Below, piece after piece: positions 16,393 through 24,478 of a stretch of 64,000 bases of DNA (position 1 is its first letter; each line of letters starts with the position of its first letter). Source of the stretch: Pseudomonadota bacterium (GTDB lineage Bacteria; Pseudomonadota; Alphaproteobacteria; Rhizobiales; Devosiaceae). The notes beneath the pieces are model-generated. The model was not told the DNA's origin. It searched no databases and saw nothing but the letters and a program-made list of their open reading frames with translations. Both the position numbers and the translations under genes were made by a program. Location: contig JAEWGT010000005.1 in assembly GCA_023388175.1 (NCBI GenBank), positions 62,001-126,000 of the forward strand. Reading direction: 5' to 3'.

Positions 16393-17325
16393 GTGTTTCG
16401 TAGCTGTGTTCTGGGCCTGGCCCTGACAGTCCTTGTTGTACTGCCCGGCAGTGCGCAGGACGTGTCCTTCCCGATTACCGTTGAGCATGCTCTGGGCGAA
16501 GTGACCGTGCCCGAAACACCCGAGCGCATCGTGGTGCTGAGCAATCGTGACGCAGATACGCTGCTGGCCTTGGGCGTTCAGCCTGTGGCGATCCGTTCAA
16601 TCTATGATTTCGAAAAGGGTGTCGGCCCTTGGTCAGAAGACCTGCTGACCACCGAACCCACCGTCTGGATCGGCCGCGAGCTCAATTTCGAAGCCATTGC
16701 CTCGGTCCATCCCGATCTCATAATCTATGCCACCTCTGGGGGCGATCAATCCGAGTATGAACGCCTGAGCCAGATCGCGCCGACCCTGTCGCTGCCCAAG
16801 GGCGCGGTGCCATGGGGCGCCAAGGTCGAGGAATCGACGCTGGCAATTGCCGAAGTGCTGGGCCGGCGCGCCGAAGGCGAAGCCCTGCTGGCCGAACTCG
16901 ACGCCTATCTGGCCGATGTGAAATCAGCGCATCCTGAGTTTGCAGGAAAGACAGCCGCCTATCTCGACATTTATACCGGCGGCATATCGAGCTATTCAGA
17001 AGAAAACATCGTCAATCAAACGCTCTATGCGATTGGTTTCGAGCCAGTGGCAGGAGCCGCGAGCATTCCGGAGGACGACAGCTCCATCAACGTTTCTGCA
17101 GAACTTCTGGCGGATCACGTCGGTGATATCACGCTGATCTTCCCCTATGGCAGAACGATGGACGAACTGGTCGCCGAGACACCGACCCTCGCCATGGTGC
17201 CACAGGCGCAGACCGGAGGATTGATCGTGCTCGACAACCTGGCATTCTCCAATTCGTCCGTGGTCTCCATTCCCTACGCGCTGAACCAACTCGTCCCGAC
17301 ATTTGTCGAAGTGCTCGCCAAATAA
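16393..17325 (+). CDS. Iron-siderophore ABC transporter substrate-binding protein
   Basis: A 310-residue periplasmic protein of the TroA/FepB/FatB fold. A Sec signal peptide (MFRSCVLGLALTVLVVLPGSAQ) is followed by GEVTVPETPERIVVLSNRDADTLLALGVQPVAI, the classic start of siderophore-binding clamshells, then the linking helix and a second lobe ending in the ALNQLVPTFVEVLAK helix. It should deliver Fe-siderophore to a FecCD/FhuB-type permease, but no permease or ATPase gene is next to it, so it works with components coded elsewhere. GTG at 16393 (GGGGA 8 bases upstream) is preferred over TTG at 16378. Regulation by iron is suggested by the IRO box; a strong terminator closes the single-gene unit. 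Confidence 0.88.
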   Translation: MFRSCVLGLALTVLVVLPGSAQDVSFPITVEHALGEVTVPETPERIVVLSNRDADTLLALGVQPVAIRSIYDFEKGVGPWSEDLLTTEPTVWIGRELNFEAIASVHPDLIIYATSGGDQSEYERLSQIAPTLSLPKGAVPWGAKVEESTLAIAEVLGRRAEGEALLAELDAYLADVKSAHPEFAGKTAAYLDIYTGGISSYSEENIVNQTLYAIGFEPVAGAASIPEDDSSINVSAELLADHVGDITLIFPYGRTMDELVAETPTLAMVPQAQTGGLIVLDNLAFSNSSVVSIPYALNQLVPTFVEVLAK

Positions 17326-17332
17326 ATTCACC

Positions 17333-17357
17333 GGGGCGGGTCTTCCCGCCCCCTTTT
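17333..17357 (+). terminator. Terminator after siderophore-binding protein
   Basis: GGGGCGGG-TCTT-CCCGCCCC followed by CTTTT, starting seven bases beyond the stop codon. Confidence 0.88.
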
Positions 17358-17455
17358 CGCCGCGACGCTCCGTTAACCTTTTTAATTGTCAGCCCTTTCA
17401 GCCGCCTCTAGACTCGGGGGCGATTGATTTGCGGCAAGGGGCAAGGTTCGGCAAG

Positions 17456-18442
17456 ATGACGCAAGGCTATGATCCTTATCGCTTGGGCAGCCCGGCTGTT
17501 TATCTGGTCAAGATCCTGATCTTTCTGGTGTTGGTGGCTCTGGTTGCCGCCATCCTGTTTTCCACCATCGTTACCTTTTTCTGGGCCAATCCGTTCATCA
17601 ACGGGCTGATCTTCTTCACGTTGGCCATCGGCATCTTCCTCAGCTTCCGGCAGATTTTCCGCCTGTTCCCGGAAGTCAAATGGGTCAATTCCCTGCAGGA
17701 AGGCACGATTTCAAATGTCCGCCCGCCGATCCTTTTGGCCCCGGTGGCCGGCATTCTGCGCGAGCGGATCGGGGAAGCGATCATCACGCCGTCCTCGATG
17801 CGATCGATTCTGGATTCGGTCGGCAACCGCCTCGACGAAGCCAAGGACACATCCCGCTATCTCACCGGCCTGCTGGTCTTTCTCGGCCTGCTCGGCACCT
17901 TTTACGGCCTGCTTGAAACCGTCACCTCCGTAAGCACGGTCATCAATGCCCTTGATGTGACATCGGGAGATTCCGCAACCCTGTTCACCAATCTGCGTGA
18001 AGGGCTTGTCGCCCCGCTGGGCGGCATGGGCACGGCCTTCTCCTCCTCGCTGTTCGGCCTTTCCGGTTCGCTGATCCTAGGCTTTCTCGACCTGCAGACC
18101 AGCCAGGCGCAAAATTCCTTCTACACCGATCTCGAAGACTGGATGACCTCGATGACCGAGCTGGATCACCCGGTCACTGCCATGCAGGCCAATGCCGGCG
18201 GCCCGGACATTCAGGCGCTGGTCGACAAGCTGGGCGCAACCAACCAGAACCAGAATTCTTCGCAGAACGCCATTCGCGCCATGGCCGAACTGGCGCGCGG
18301 CATAGACGGGCTGGTCAAGCATATCCGCACCGAACAGGACGATCTTCGCAAATACATCAATGAGCAGGGCGAAACCAACAAGCGCCTGCGCGACCTGATC
18401 GAGGCCATGCTCAACGAAGACGACAACGAGCGGCGGAACTGA
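17456..18442 (+). CDS. MotA/TolQ/ExbB-family proton channel protein
   Basis: A 328-residue inner-membrane protein. Hydrophobic segments lie near residues 14-40 and 45-62, then a cytoplasmic loop, then YLTGLLVFLGLLGTFYGLLE (about 135-155) and the glycine-rich LVAPLGGMGTAFSSSLFGLSGS (about 180-205), the last two forming the MotA_ExbB channel domain. The C-terminal 100 residues are cytoplasmic and polar with heptads (LRKYINEQGETNKRLRDLIE). It pairs with the OmpA-domain protein four codons downstream, as MotA with MotB or ExbB with ExbD. Start at ATG 17456 (MTQGYDPYRL). The cargo of this presumed proton-driven complex is unknown. Confidence 0.87.
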   Translation: MTQGYDPYRLGSPAVYLVKILIFLVLVALVAAILFSTIVTFFWANPFINGLIFFTLAIGIFLSFRQIFRLFPEVKWVNSLQEGTISNVRPPILLAPVAGILRERIGEAIITPSSMRSILDSVGNRLDEAKDTSRYLTGLLVFLGLLGTFYGLLETVTSVSTVINALDVTSGDSATLFTNLREGLVAPLGGMGTAFSSSLFGLSGSLILGFLDLQTSQAQNSFYTDLEDWMTSMTELDHPVTAMQANAGGPDIQALVDKLGATNQNQNSSQNAIRAMAELARGIDGLVKHIRTEQDDLRKYINEQGETNKRLRDLIEAMLNEDDNERRN

Positions 18443-18445
18443 GCC

Positions 18446-19471
18446 ATGCCGGGCGCCCGTTCCCGTCGCAGGCAGGAGGCCAATTACTGGCCGGGCTTTG
18501 TCGATGCCCTGTCGAGCCTTCTGCTCGTCATCATCTTCATGCTGTCCCTGTTCATGCTGACCCAGTTTTTCCTTGGTCAGGAAATCCAGGGCCGCGACAC
18601 GGCATTGGCGCGCCTCAACAGCCAGATCGCCGAACTGACCGAACTGCTGCAGCTCGAACGCGCCGGTTCGGACGATCTCACCGCGCAATTGGCCACGCTG
18701 ACCGCCACTCTGGCAGGAGCCGAAGCGGCAAACCAGGATCTGCAAAACCAGCTCTTGGGCATAGGCACCGGACTTGGTGACCGCGACGACGCCATTGCCG
18801 GTCTGCAATCGGACCTGCTGGCTGCCGAGCGGCTGTCCGACGAGGCCAATGCGCAGGTTGCGCTGCTTAACCAGCAATTGGCCGCCCTGCGCATGCAGAT
18901 CGGCGCCCTGGAAGCCGCGCTCGAAGCCTCGGAAGCCCGCGACAGCGAAAGCCGTACACAGATCGCCGATCTGGGCCGCCGGCTCAATGTGGCGCTGGCC
19001 CAGCGTGTGCAGGACCTGTCGCGCTATCGGTCCGACTTCTTCGGCCGCCTGCGGCAGATTCTGGAGCAGCGCGCCGATGTTCGCGTCGTCGGAGACCGTT
19101 TCGTGTTTCAGTCCGAAGTGCTGTTCGCCCCAGGCCAGGCCGACATAGCCACGGCCGGCCTGCCCGAACTCGATGCACTGGCCGACGCCATTCTCCAGCT
19201 GGAGCAGGAAATCCCCCCCGACATCAATTGGGTGCTACGCATCGACGGCCATACTGACATCAGGCCCATCTCCAATGCGCGCTTCCCCTCGAACTGGGAG
19301 CTCTCGGCAGCCCGCGCCATTTCGGTGGCGCAATATCTGGTCACGCGCGGTGTGCCGCCGGCGCGGCTGGTTGCGGCAGGGTTTGGCGAATTCGCTCCGC
19401 TCGACCCGGCCGAGAATGACGAGGCCTATAGAAGAAACCGGCGCATCGAGTTCAAACTGACCGAAGGGTGA
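18446..19471 (+). CDS. OmpA/MotB-domain peptidoglycan-binding partner of the proton channel
   Basis: A 341-residue protein with one membrane span near residues 15-45 (the segment containing LLLVIIFMLSLFMLTQFF), a long coiled coil (about 55-185, leucine- and alanine-rich heptads), and a C-terminal OmpA domain (about 210-340). The OmpA domain has DGHTDIRPIS and the NRRIEFKLTEG terminus, which bind diaminopimelate in peptidoglycan. An Asp near the start of the span (VDALSS) could be the proton-carrying residue as in MotB. The gene begins three bases after the channel gene stop. Together they look like a peptidoglycan-anchored stator, but no flagellar or Tol genes are adjacent. Confidence 0.86.
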   Translation: MPGARSRRRQEANYWPGFVDALSSLLLVIIFMLSLFMLTQFFLGQEIQGRDTALARLNSQIAELTELLQLERAGSDDLTAQLATLTATLAGAEAANQDLQNQLLGIGTGLGDRDDAIAGLQSDLLAAERLSDEANAQVALLNQQLAALRMQIGALEAALEASEARDSESRTQIADLGRRLNVALAQRVQDLSRYRSDFFGRLRQILEQRADVRVVGDRFVFQSEVLFAPGQADIATAGLPELDALADAILQLEQEIPPDINWVLRIDGHTDIRPISNARFPSNWELSAARAISVAQYLVTRGVPPARLVAAGFGEFAPLDPAENDEAYRRNRRIEFKLTEG

Positions 19472-19492
19472 TCGTCCGGGCAGGGGGGCCTC

Positions 19493-19597
19493 TTAACCTT
19501 AACAGGGCTGATCACAACTTCCGTGACCAAAGGGCAACGCCACAGAAAAGCCCGGATTCCCGCCACATCCACGCCGCAATAGGCAAAGATTAACCAC
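19493..19597 (+). promoter_or_regulatory. TTAACC-containing upstream region of pal
   Basis: TTAACCTTAAC at 19493-19503 and TTAACCAC at 19590-19597 resemble CtrA half-sites, within the 199-base spacer before pal. No full TTAA-N7-TTAA site was found. The rest of the spacer shows no clear RNA or gene. Confidence 0.25.
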
Positions 19598-19670
19598 GTT
19601 GGCACACCGGCTTTTAAGAATAAGCGCGGTAAATGCTGCGCTTAAGATTGTACGCTTTCAGGAGCCTCAC

Positions 19671-20171
19671 GTGGTCATCCCCGCACCCATCAATACCGTT
19701 ATGCGCGCTGCCGCGATGATGCTGTTCGTCGTCGTCATTGCCGCCTGTTCCCGTTCCGCCACCGATAATGTTGGCCTCACCGGCGTCGGCAATACCGGCC
19801 CCGGCGGCGGCGCCCCCGGCAGCCAGCAGGAATTCATCGTCACCGTCGGCGACCGTGTGTTCTTCACCACCGATTCCAGCTCGCTGACCAGCGAAGCCAT
19901 GGCCACCCTCGACAAGCAGGCCCAGTGGCTCAATCAATATGCCAACTACCGCATCATGATCGAAGGCCATGCCGACGAGCGCGGCACCCGCGAATACAAT
20001 ATCGCACTCGGCGCCCGCCGTGCCTCCGTCGTGGTCAACTACCTCGTCTCCCGTGGCGTCAATGCCCAGCGCATCACCAGCCAGTCCTTCGGCAAGGAGC
20101 GCCCGGTCGCCATCTGTAACGACATTTCCTGCTGGAGCCAGAACCGCCGCGCGGTAACCGTGGTCCAGTAA
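19671..20171 (+). CDS. pal: Peptidoglycan-associated lipoprotein Pal
   Basis: A 166-residue precursor with a lipoprotein signal ending VVVIAAC, so the mature protein is acylated on that Cys and sits in the outer membrane. The OmpA domain spans about residues 55-165, with DRVFFTTDSSSLT, the peptidoglycan motif IEGHADERGTREYNIALGARRA and SQNRRAV. Pal tethers the outer membrane to peptidoglycan as part of the Tol-Pal system in constriction. GTG at 19671 is chosen because AGGAG lies six bases upstream; ATG at 19701 would shorten the signal by ten residues. It is followed by a terminator and cpoB. The usual tolQRAB genes are not upstream. Confidence 0.93.
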   Translation: MVIPAPINTVMRAAAMMLFVVVIAACSRSATDNVGLTGVGNTGPGGGAPGSQQEFIVTVGDRVFFTTDSSSLTSEAMATLDKQAQWLNQYANYRIMIEGHADERGTREYNIALGARRASVVVNYLVSRGVNAQRITSQSFGKERPVAICNDISCWSQNRRAVTVVQ

Positions 20172-20224
20172 GACACCGCTCTCCCCTCGCGGAGAGCCAT
20201 CCGATCCAGTGAAAACTGGAGGCA

Positions 20225-20264
20225 AGAGCGCCCGGAGCCCCTAAAAAGGCCCGGGCGCTTTTAT
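20225..20264 (+). terminator. Terminator after pal
   Basis: AGCGCCCGG (20227-20235) pairs with CCGGGCGCT (20251-20259), followed by TTTT. The loop is long (15 bases), so it may only partly block readthrough into cpoB. Confidence 0.65.
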
Positions 20265-20337
20265 TTCACCAAAATTGCTCTTTATCGGCTGAGGGAAAGA
20301 ACCCATCTTGCCAGAAGGCAGCATTGGAGATGATGCG

Positions 20338-21342
20338 TTGACGTTAGGACGTTTTTCAAAGTTTAGCCGGGCAGCCCTGTGTGCGCTCGGCCTTGGATTG
20401 GGGGCCGGTGCCGCCCAGGCGCAAACCCTGCCGCCTGGCGAATTGAGCGGGCTCGGCTTCAACAATACCGGTGGCCGCATTCTGGTCGCCCAAGCCGACA
20501 ATGCCCAGTTGATGGTGCGCATCCAGCAGCTCGAAGAACAGATTCGCGTTCTCAATGGCCAGGTCGAGGGCCTGACCTTCCAGCTCACCCAGCTGCAGGA
20601 AATTCTCAACCGTCTCTCCGAAGACAGCGAATTCCGCTTCCAGCAATTAGAGGGTGGTGGCTCGGGAAACGCTGATGCGGCAACCCAACCAGGCGGCGTG
20701 ACGCAGCCTGAGGGCTTGCCGCAGGACCCGGCGCAGATCGGCGACGACTCCGTTCGTCCCACCATCATCCCCGAACAGGGGGTTCGCCCCCTGCCCGGCG
20801 AGCAGGAATTCGATCCCTCTTTCGATGACGGATCGCTCGGTGAATCCTTCGATCCGCTGGTCGGCACCGGCCAGGGCGGGGGCATTGACCTCGTGACCGG
20901 ACAGCCGCTCAATCTGAGCTATGACCCGCGCGCCACAGAGAGCGGCAATCCGGACGCCGACGCCCAGTTCCGTGCCGGCTATGAAGCGCTGGTGGGCGGC
21001 GACTACGATTTCGCCGAACAGCAATTCGGCCAGTTCATCGAGCTCTATCCGGACAACGCGCAGGTCGCCGACGCCGCAAACTGGCTGGGCGAGGCACTGA
21101 TGGCGCGCTCGGCCTATGCCGAGGCGGCGGATGTTCTGGTCGAAGCCTACCAGAAATATCCCGACCACCCTCGCGCCCCGGATCTGCTGCTGAAGCTCGG
21201 CATGTCCCTCAACGGCGTGGGCGAGCGCGAAACCGCCTGCCGCACCTTTGGCGAGATCGACCGGCGCTATGCCGACACGATTCCCGCATTCAAGGCGCGC
21301 GTCAGCGAGGAGAAGACCAGGGCCGAATGTCCTCCGGCCTGA
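20338..21342 (+). CDS. cpoB: Cell division coordinator CpoB (YbgF)
   Basis: About 334 residues. A Sec signal peptide (FSRAALCALGLGLGAGAAQA) precedes a trimerising coiled coil (about 50-105, VRIQQLEEQIRVLNGQVEGL), a Pro/Gly-rich acidic linker, and a C-terminal TPR domain (about 210-330, DAQFRAGYEALVGGDYDFAE onward). CpoB couples Tol-Pal constriction to PBP1B peptidoglycan synthesis in E. coli. Two TTG starts are possible; 20338 has GGAGA seven bases upstream and gives a standard signal peptide, while 20308 would add ten residues. Its end overlaps tilS by 16 bases. Confidence 0.88.
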   Translation: MTLGRFSKFSRAALCALGLGLGAGAAQAQTLPPGELSGLGFNNTGGRILVAQADNAQLMVRIQQLEEQIRVLNGQVEGLTFQLTQLQEILNRLSEDSEFRFQQLEGGGSGNADAATQPGGVTQPEGLPQDPAQIGDDSVRPTIIPEQGVRPLPGEQEFDPSFDDGSLGESFDPLVGTGQGGGIDLVTGQPLNLSYDPRATESGNPDADAQFRAGYEALVGGDYDFAEQQFGQFIELYPDNAQVADAANWLGEALMARSAYAEAADVLVEAYQKYPDHPRAPDLLLKLGMSLNGVGERETACRTFGEIDRRYADTIPAFKARVSEEKTRAECPPA

Positions 21343-22601
21343 ACCCCGATGTGAACGATCCGGCAGTGCTGGCGCGGCTGTTCGCGCCGGCGGCAGCTCA
21401 GCCTGCCATCGGGCTTGCCGTGTCCGGCGGGCCGGATTCGCTGGCATTGATGCTGCTGGCGCAACGCTGGGCGCAATCGCTGTCCTCCCCCCCTGTCCTG
21501 CTCGTCTATAGCCTAGACCATGGCTTGCGCCCCGAAGCCCGGGATGAGGTTTCCATGGTTCTGGCTCTCGCCCAGAAGCTGGGCCTGCCGGCGCGCGGGT
21601 TGCAATGGACCGGCCCAAAACCCGAAACCGGCCTGCAGGAAGCGGCGCGGCTGGCGCGCTATCGCCTGATCGGCGAGGCCATGCAGGCAGATGGCGCGCG
21701 CCTGCTGCTGACCGCCCATCACCGCGCCGATCAGGCCGAAACCGTGCTGATGCGACTGGCGCATGGCAGCGGCATCGAAGGCCTCAAGGCCATGACACCA
21801 CTGGCCGTGGTGGAAAACGTCTCCATTTTCCGTCCCCTGCTCGATGTCGAGCCCTCCAGCCTTGGCGCGCTGCTGAACGAGGCCGGGATAGAGCCGGCCC
21901 ATGACCCATCCAATGACGACACGGCCTACGAACGGGTGCGCTGGCGCAAGCTCCTTCCCGCTCTTGCCGGGGAAGGGCTGGACAGCGCCGCCCTGTCCCG
22001 CTTCGCCGCCCGCATGGCCGAAGCCGATGCCGCCCTGGCGCAGATGGCCGATGCCGGTTTTGAGGAATTGGTGCGGCTCGATGGCTTCGGCGCCGCCAGC
22101 CTGCCACGGGCCGCGCTTCTGGCATTGAGCCCCGCCATCGGCAGGCGGGTTCTGGGGCGCATCCTCAATATCGTCGGCGGCCGCCAGAAGCCGCGTGCCC
22201 TTGGACAGGTGGAGCGGCTCTATGACCAGCTTGCTGTTGAAGGCCTGCCCCGCGCCGCCACGCTGATGGGCGCCATCGTCCGGCTGAAGGGTGAAACACT
22301 CACCGTTTCCCGCGAGCCGGGCCGGGCCCTGCCCGAAGATCGGAACCTTGTTCCCGGTGGCGAAATGATCTGGGACGAACGATTCCGTATCGCCAATCTC
22401 TCCGACAATCCCGGCTTTGTCGCCGGCGCAGCCGACTTCCTGCCGCGCCACCGGCTGGAAACGGTCCTCGGCTTCAAGGTGACCACCCCCGCTGAAGCCA
22501 TTCGCACCGCCCCGCTGGTGCGCGACGCTGACGGCGGCCTTTTGGCGCTGGGCGGCTGGTCATTCGATGACCGCGTGAAGGTCGAATTGCTGATCGACTG
22601 A
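21327..22601 (+). CDS. tilS: tRNA(Ile)-lysidine synthase
   Basis: A 424-residue N-type ATP pyrophosphatase that converts C34 of the CAU-anticodon tRNA-Ile to lysidine, so it reads AUA. The PP-loop LAVSGGPDSLALMLLAQ is near residue 30, the family motif LTAHHRADQAETVLMRLAHGSG near 130, and RPLLDVEPSSL follows. The C-terminal half is the variable TilS domain. It overlaps cpoB by 16 bases and so is probably translated from the same message. In many related genomes ftsH follows tilS; here argB comes next after 107 bases. Confidence 0.93.
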   Translation: MSSGLNPDVNDPAVLARLFAPAAAQPAIGLAVSGGPDSLALMLLAQRWAQSLSSPPVLLVYSLDHGLRPEARDEVSMVLALAQKLGLPARGLQWTGPKPETGLQEAARLARYRLIGEAMQADGARLLLTAHHRADQAETVLMRLAHGSGIEGLKAMTPLAVVENVSIFRPLLDVEPSSLGALLNEAGIEPAHDPSNDDTAYERVRWRKLLPALAGEGLDSAALSRFAARMAEADAALAQMADAGFEELVRLDGFGAASLPRAALLALSPAIGRRVLGRILNIVGGRQKPRALGQVERLYDQLAVEGLPRAATLMGAIVRLKGETLTVSREPGRALPEDRNLVPGGEMIWDERFRIANLSDNPGFVAGAADFLPRHRLETVLGFKVTTPAEAIRTAPLVRDADGGLLALGGWSFDDRVKVELLID

Positions 22602-22708
22602 ACATCACGCAAAAACCGCCTTGAAAATGTCGGCAAAGGCGATTTCATCGTGCGGCAAAATCGAATAGACCCTTTCCCCGAACGCCTTGCCCAGGAGACG
22701 CTGAACCC

Positions 22709-23611
22709 ATGGCCGAAGACACACCCAACACTGACCGGTTCAGCCATGATGCGGGCATTCTGGCCCAGGCCCTGCCCTACATGCAGCGCTACGAGGGCAA
22801 GACCGTCGTGGTGAAATATGGCGGCCATGCCATGGGCGATCCCAAGCTGGGCCAGGCCTTTGCCCGCGACATTGCCCTGCTCAAGCAATCCAAGGTCAAT
22901 CCCATCGTCGTCCATGGCGGCGGCCCGCAGATTGCTTCCATGCTGAAAAATCTCGGCATTGAATCCAAATTCGAGGGCGGGCTGCGCGTCACCGACAAGC
23001 GGACCATGGAAATCGTCGAGATGGTGCTGGCCGGCTCGATCAACAAGGAAATCGTGGCCACGATCAATGCCGAGGGCGAATGGGCGATTGGCCTGTGCGG
23101 CAAGGACGGCAACATGGTCTTTGCCAAAAAGGCCGAAAAGACCTTCAAGGACCCCGGCTCCAATATCGAGCGCGTGCTCGATCTGGGCTATGTCGGCGAG
23201 CCGGTGGAAGTGGATCGCACCCTGCTCGACCTTCTGGCACGCTCGGAAATGATCCCGGTCATCGCCCCGGTTGCCCCGGGCCGTGACGGCAATACCTACA
23301 ACATCAACGCCGATACCTTTGCCGGCGCCATTGCCGGCTCGCTCGGCGCCAAGCGCCTGCTGTTCCTCACCGACGTGCCCGGCGTGCTCGACAAGGACGG
23401 CAAGCTGATGCCCGAACTGACCGTGCGCGAGGCCAAGGCGCTGATCGCCGACGGCACCATTTCGGGCGGCATGATTCCCAAGGTCGAAACCTGCCTCGAA
23501 GCGCTGGACAATGGCGTCGAAGGCGTGGTGATCCTCAATGGCAAGACGCCTCACGTCGTGCTGGTCGAACTTTTCACCGAACACGGTGCCGGCACGCTCA
23601 TCGTACGCTGA
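22709..23611 (+). CDS. argB: Acetylglutamate kinase
   Basis: A 300-residue amino-acid kinase phosphorylating N-acetylglutamate, the second step of arginine synthesis. It shows VVVKYGGHAMGD, the substrate loop VVHGGGPQI, GLRVTDKRTMEIVEMVL, and the ATP-side NINADTFAGAIAGSLGA and SGGMIPKVE. The N-terminal helix (about residues 1-25) is of the kind found in the hexameric, arginine-inhibited enzymes, which fits feedback control. Start is ATG 22709. No other arg genes are adjacent; the TauE-type permease follows after 56 bases. Confidence 0.96.
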   Translation: MAEDTPNTDRFSHDAGILAQALPYMQRYEGKTVVVKYGGHAMGDPKLGQAFARDIALLKQSKVNPIVVHGGGPQIASMLKNLGIESKFEGGLRVTDKRTMEIVEMVLAGSINKEIVATINAEGEWAIGLCGKDGNMVFAKKAEKTFKDPGSNIERVLDLGYVGEPVEVDRTLLDLLARSEMIPVIAPVAPGRDGNTYNINADTFAGAIAGSLGAKRLLFLTDVPGVLDKDGKLMPELTVREAKALIADGTISGGMIPKVETCLEALDNGVEGVVILNGKTPHVVLVELFTEHGAGTLIVR

Positions 23612-23667
23612 TTGGAAGGCCGCGCGGCCGTCTTGCATGACGGCGAGGGTGGCGTAGGGGCGCCTGC

Positions 23668-24447
23668 TTGGGAACCGAGTTCTTCATCTTCGCGGCAATC
23701 GGCTTCTTCGCCCAGATCGTGGACGGGGCGCTCGGCATGGCCTATGGCGTGGTCAGCTCGACCATGCTCCTGGCCTTCGGCGTCCCGCCCGCCGCGGCCT
23801 CCGCATCCGTTCATGCCGCCGAAATGTTCACCACGGCGGCCTCCGCCACCAGCCATGTCAGCCATCGCAATGTGAACTGGCGCCTGTTCTGGCGACTGGC
23901 GCCGGCCGGCATCTTGGGCGGCGTGCTCGGCGCCTATGTGCTGACCGCCATTGATGGCGCAGTGCTGCGCCCCTTCGTCACCATCTATCTCGGCCTTCTG
24001 GGCATCTACATCCTCTATCGCGCTTTCCGCATTCGCGCCGCCTACAAGCAGCCGCGCACCGGCATCGTGCTGCCGCTGGGCGTCGCGGGCGGCTTCGTCG
24101 ATGCGGCGGGCGGCGGCGGCTGGGGGCCCATCGTTACGTCCACCCTCATCGGCTCGGGTGGCGCACCGCGCTATGTGGTGGGCACTGTGAACACAGTGGA
24201 ATTCTTTGTCACCACTGCCATCTCGGTAGCCTTCCTCACCGCATTGCTCACCGGCCATTGGGAAGAAGCCGCCGGCATCGATCGCCATATCTGGTCAGTG
24301 GCGGGCCTTGTGGTCGGCGGCATTCTTGCCGCGCCGCTTGCCGGCTTCGTGGTTCGCATCATTCCCGCACAGCGGCTCATGCTCCTGGTCGGGTGCCTTG
24401 TCGTGTCGCTGGCCTGTTTCCAGACCTGGCAATTGCTCACACAATAA
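23668..24447 (+). CDS. TauE/SafE-family membrane permease
   Basis: A 259-residue protein with about seven or eight hydrophobic segments. Each half begins with a family-like motif: FFAQIVDGALGMAYGVVSST at residues 12-32 and VAGGFVDAAGGGGWGPIVTS near 140. TauE/SafE proteins export sulfite, sulfoacetate or related organic anions, and many are simply of unknown substrate. The start is TTG at 23668, the only good start that precedes the first helix. Bidirectional terminator sequence follows and separates it from the convergent MFS gene. Possible read-through from argB cannot be excluded. Confidence 0.82.
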   Translation: MGTEFFIFAAIGFFAQIVDGALGMAYGVVSSTMLLAFGVPPAAASASVHAAEMFTTAASATSHVSHRNVNWRLFWRLAPAGILGGVLGAYVLTAIDGAVLRPFVTIYLGLLGIYILYRAFRIRAAYKQPRTGIVLPLGVAGGFVDAAGGGGWGPIVTSTLIGSGGAPRYVVGTVNTVEFFVTTAISVAFLTALLTGHWEEAAGIDRHIWSVAGLVVGGILAAPLAGFVVRIIPAQRLMLLVGCLVVSLACFQTWQLLTQ

Positions 24448-24448
24448 A

Positions 24449-24475
24449 AGGCCGCCCGGAGGCGGCCTCTGTTTT
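24449..24475. terminator. Bidirectional terminator between permease and MFS gene
   Basis: AGGCCGCC-CGGA-GGCGGCCT followed by CTGTTTT on the plus strand and preceded by AATAAA (a T-rich tail on the minus strand). It lies between two convergent stop codons. Confidence 0.75.
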
Positions 24476-24478
24476 GCT

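Noticed and set aside
17456..19471. Zorya-type defence pair (ZorA/ZorB)
   Set aside because: The MotA-like protein has only a short cytoplasmic tail and no ZorC, ZorD or ZorE genes follow; pal and cpoB come next.
23618..23629. Terminator after argB (GGCCGCGCGGCC palindrome)
   Set aside because: No T-run and no loop room; it is a chance GC palindrome.
22220..23638. 472-codon minus-strand open frame over tilS and argB
   Set aside because: No similarity to anything, spans two known genes.
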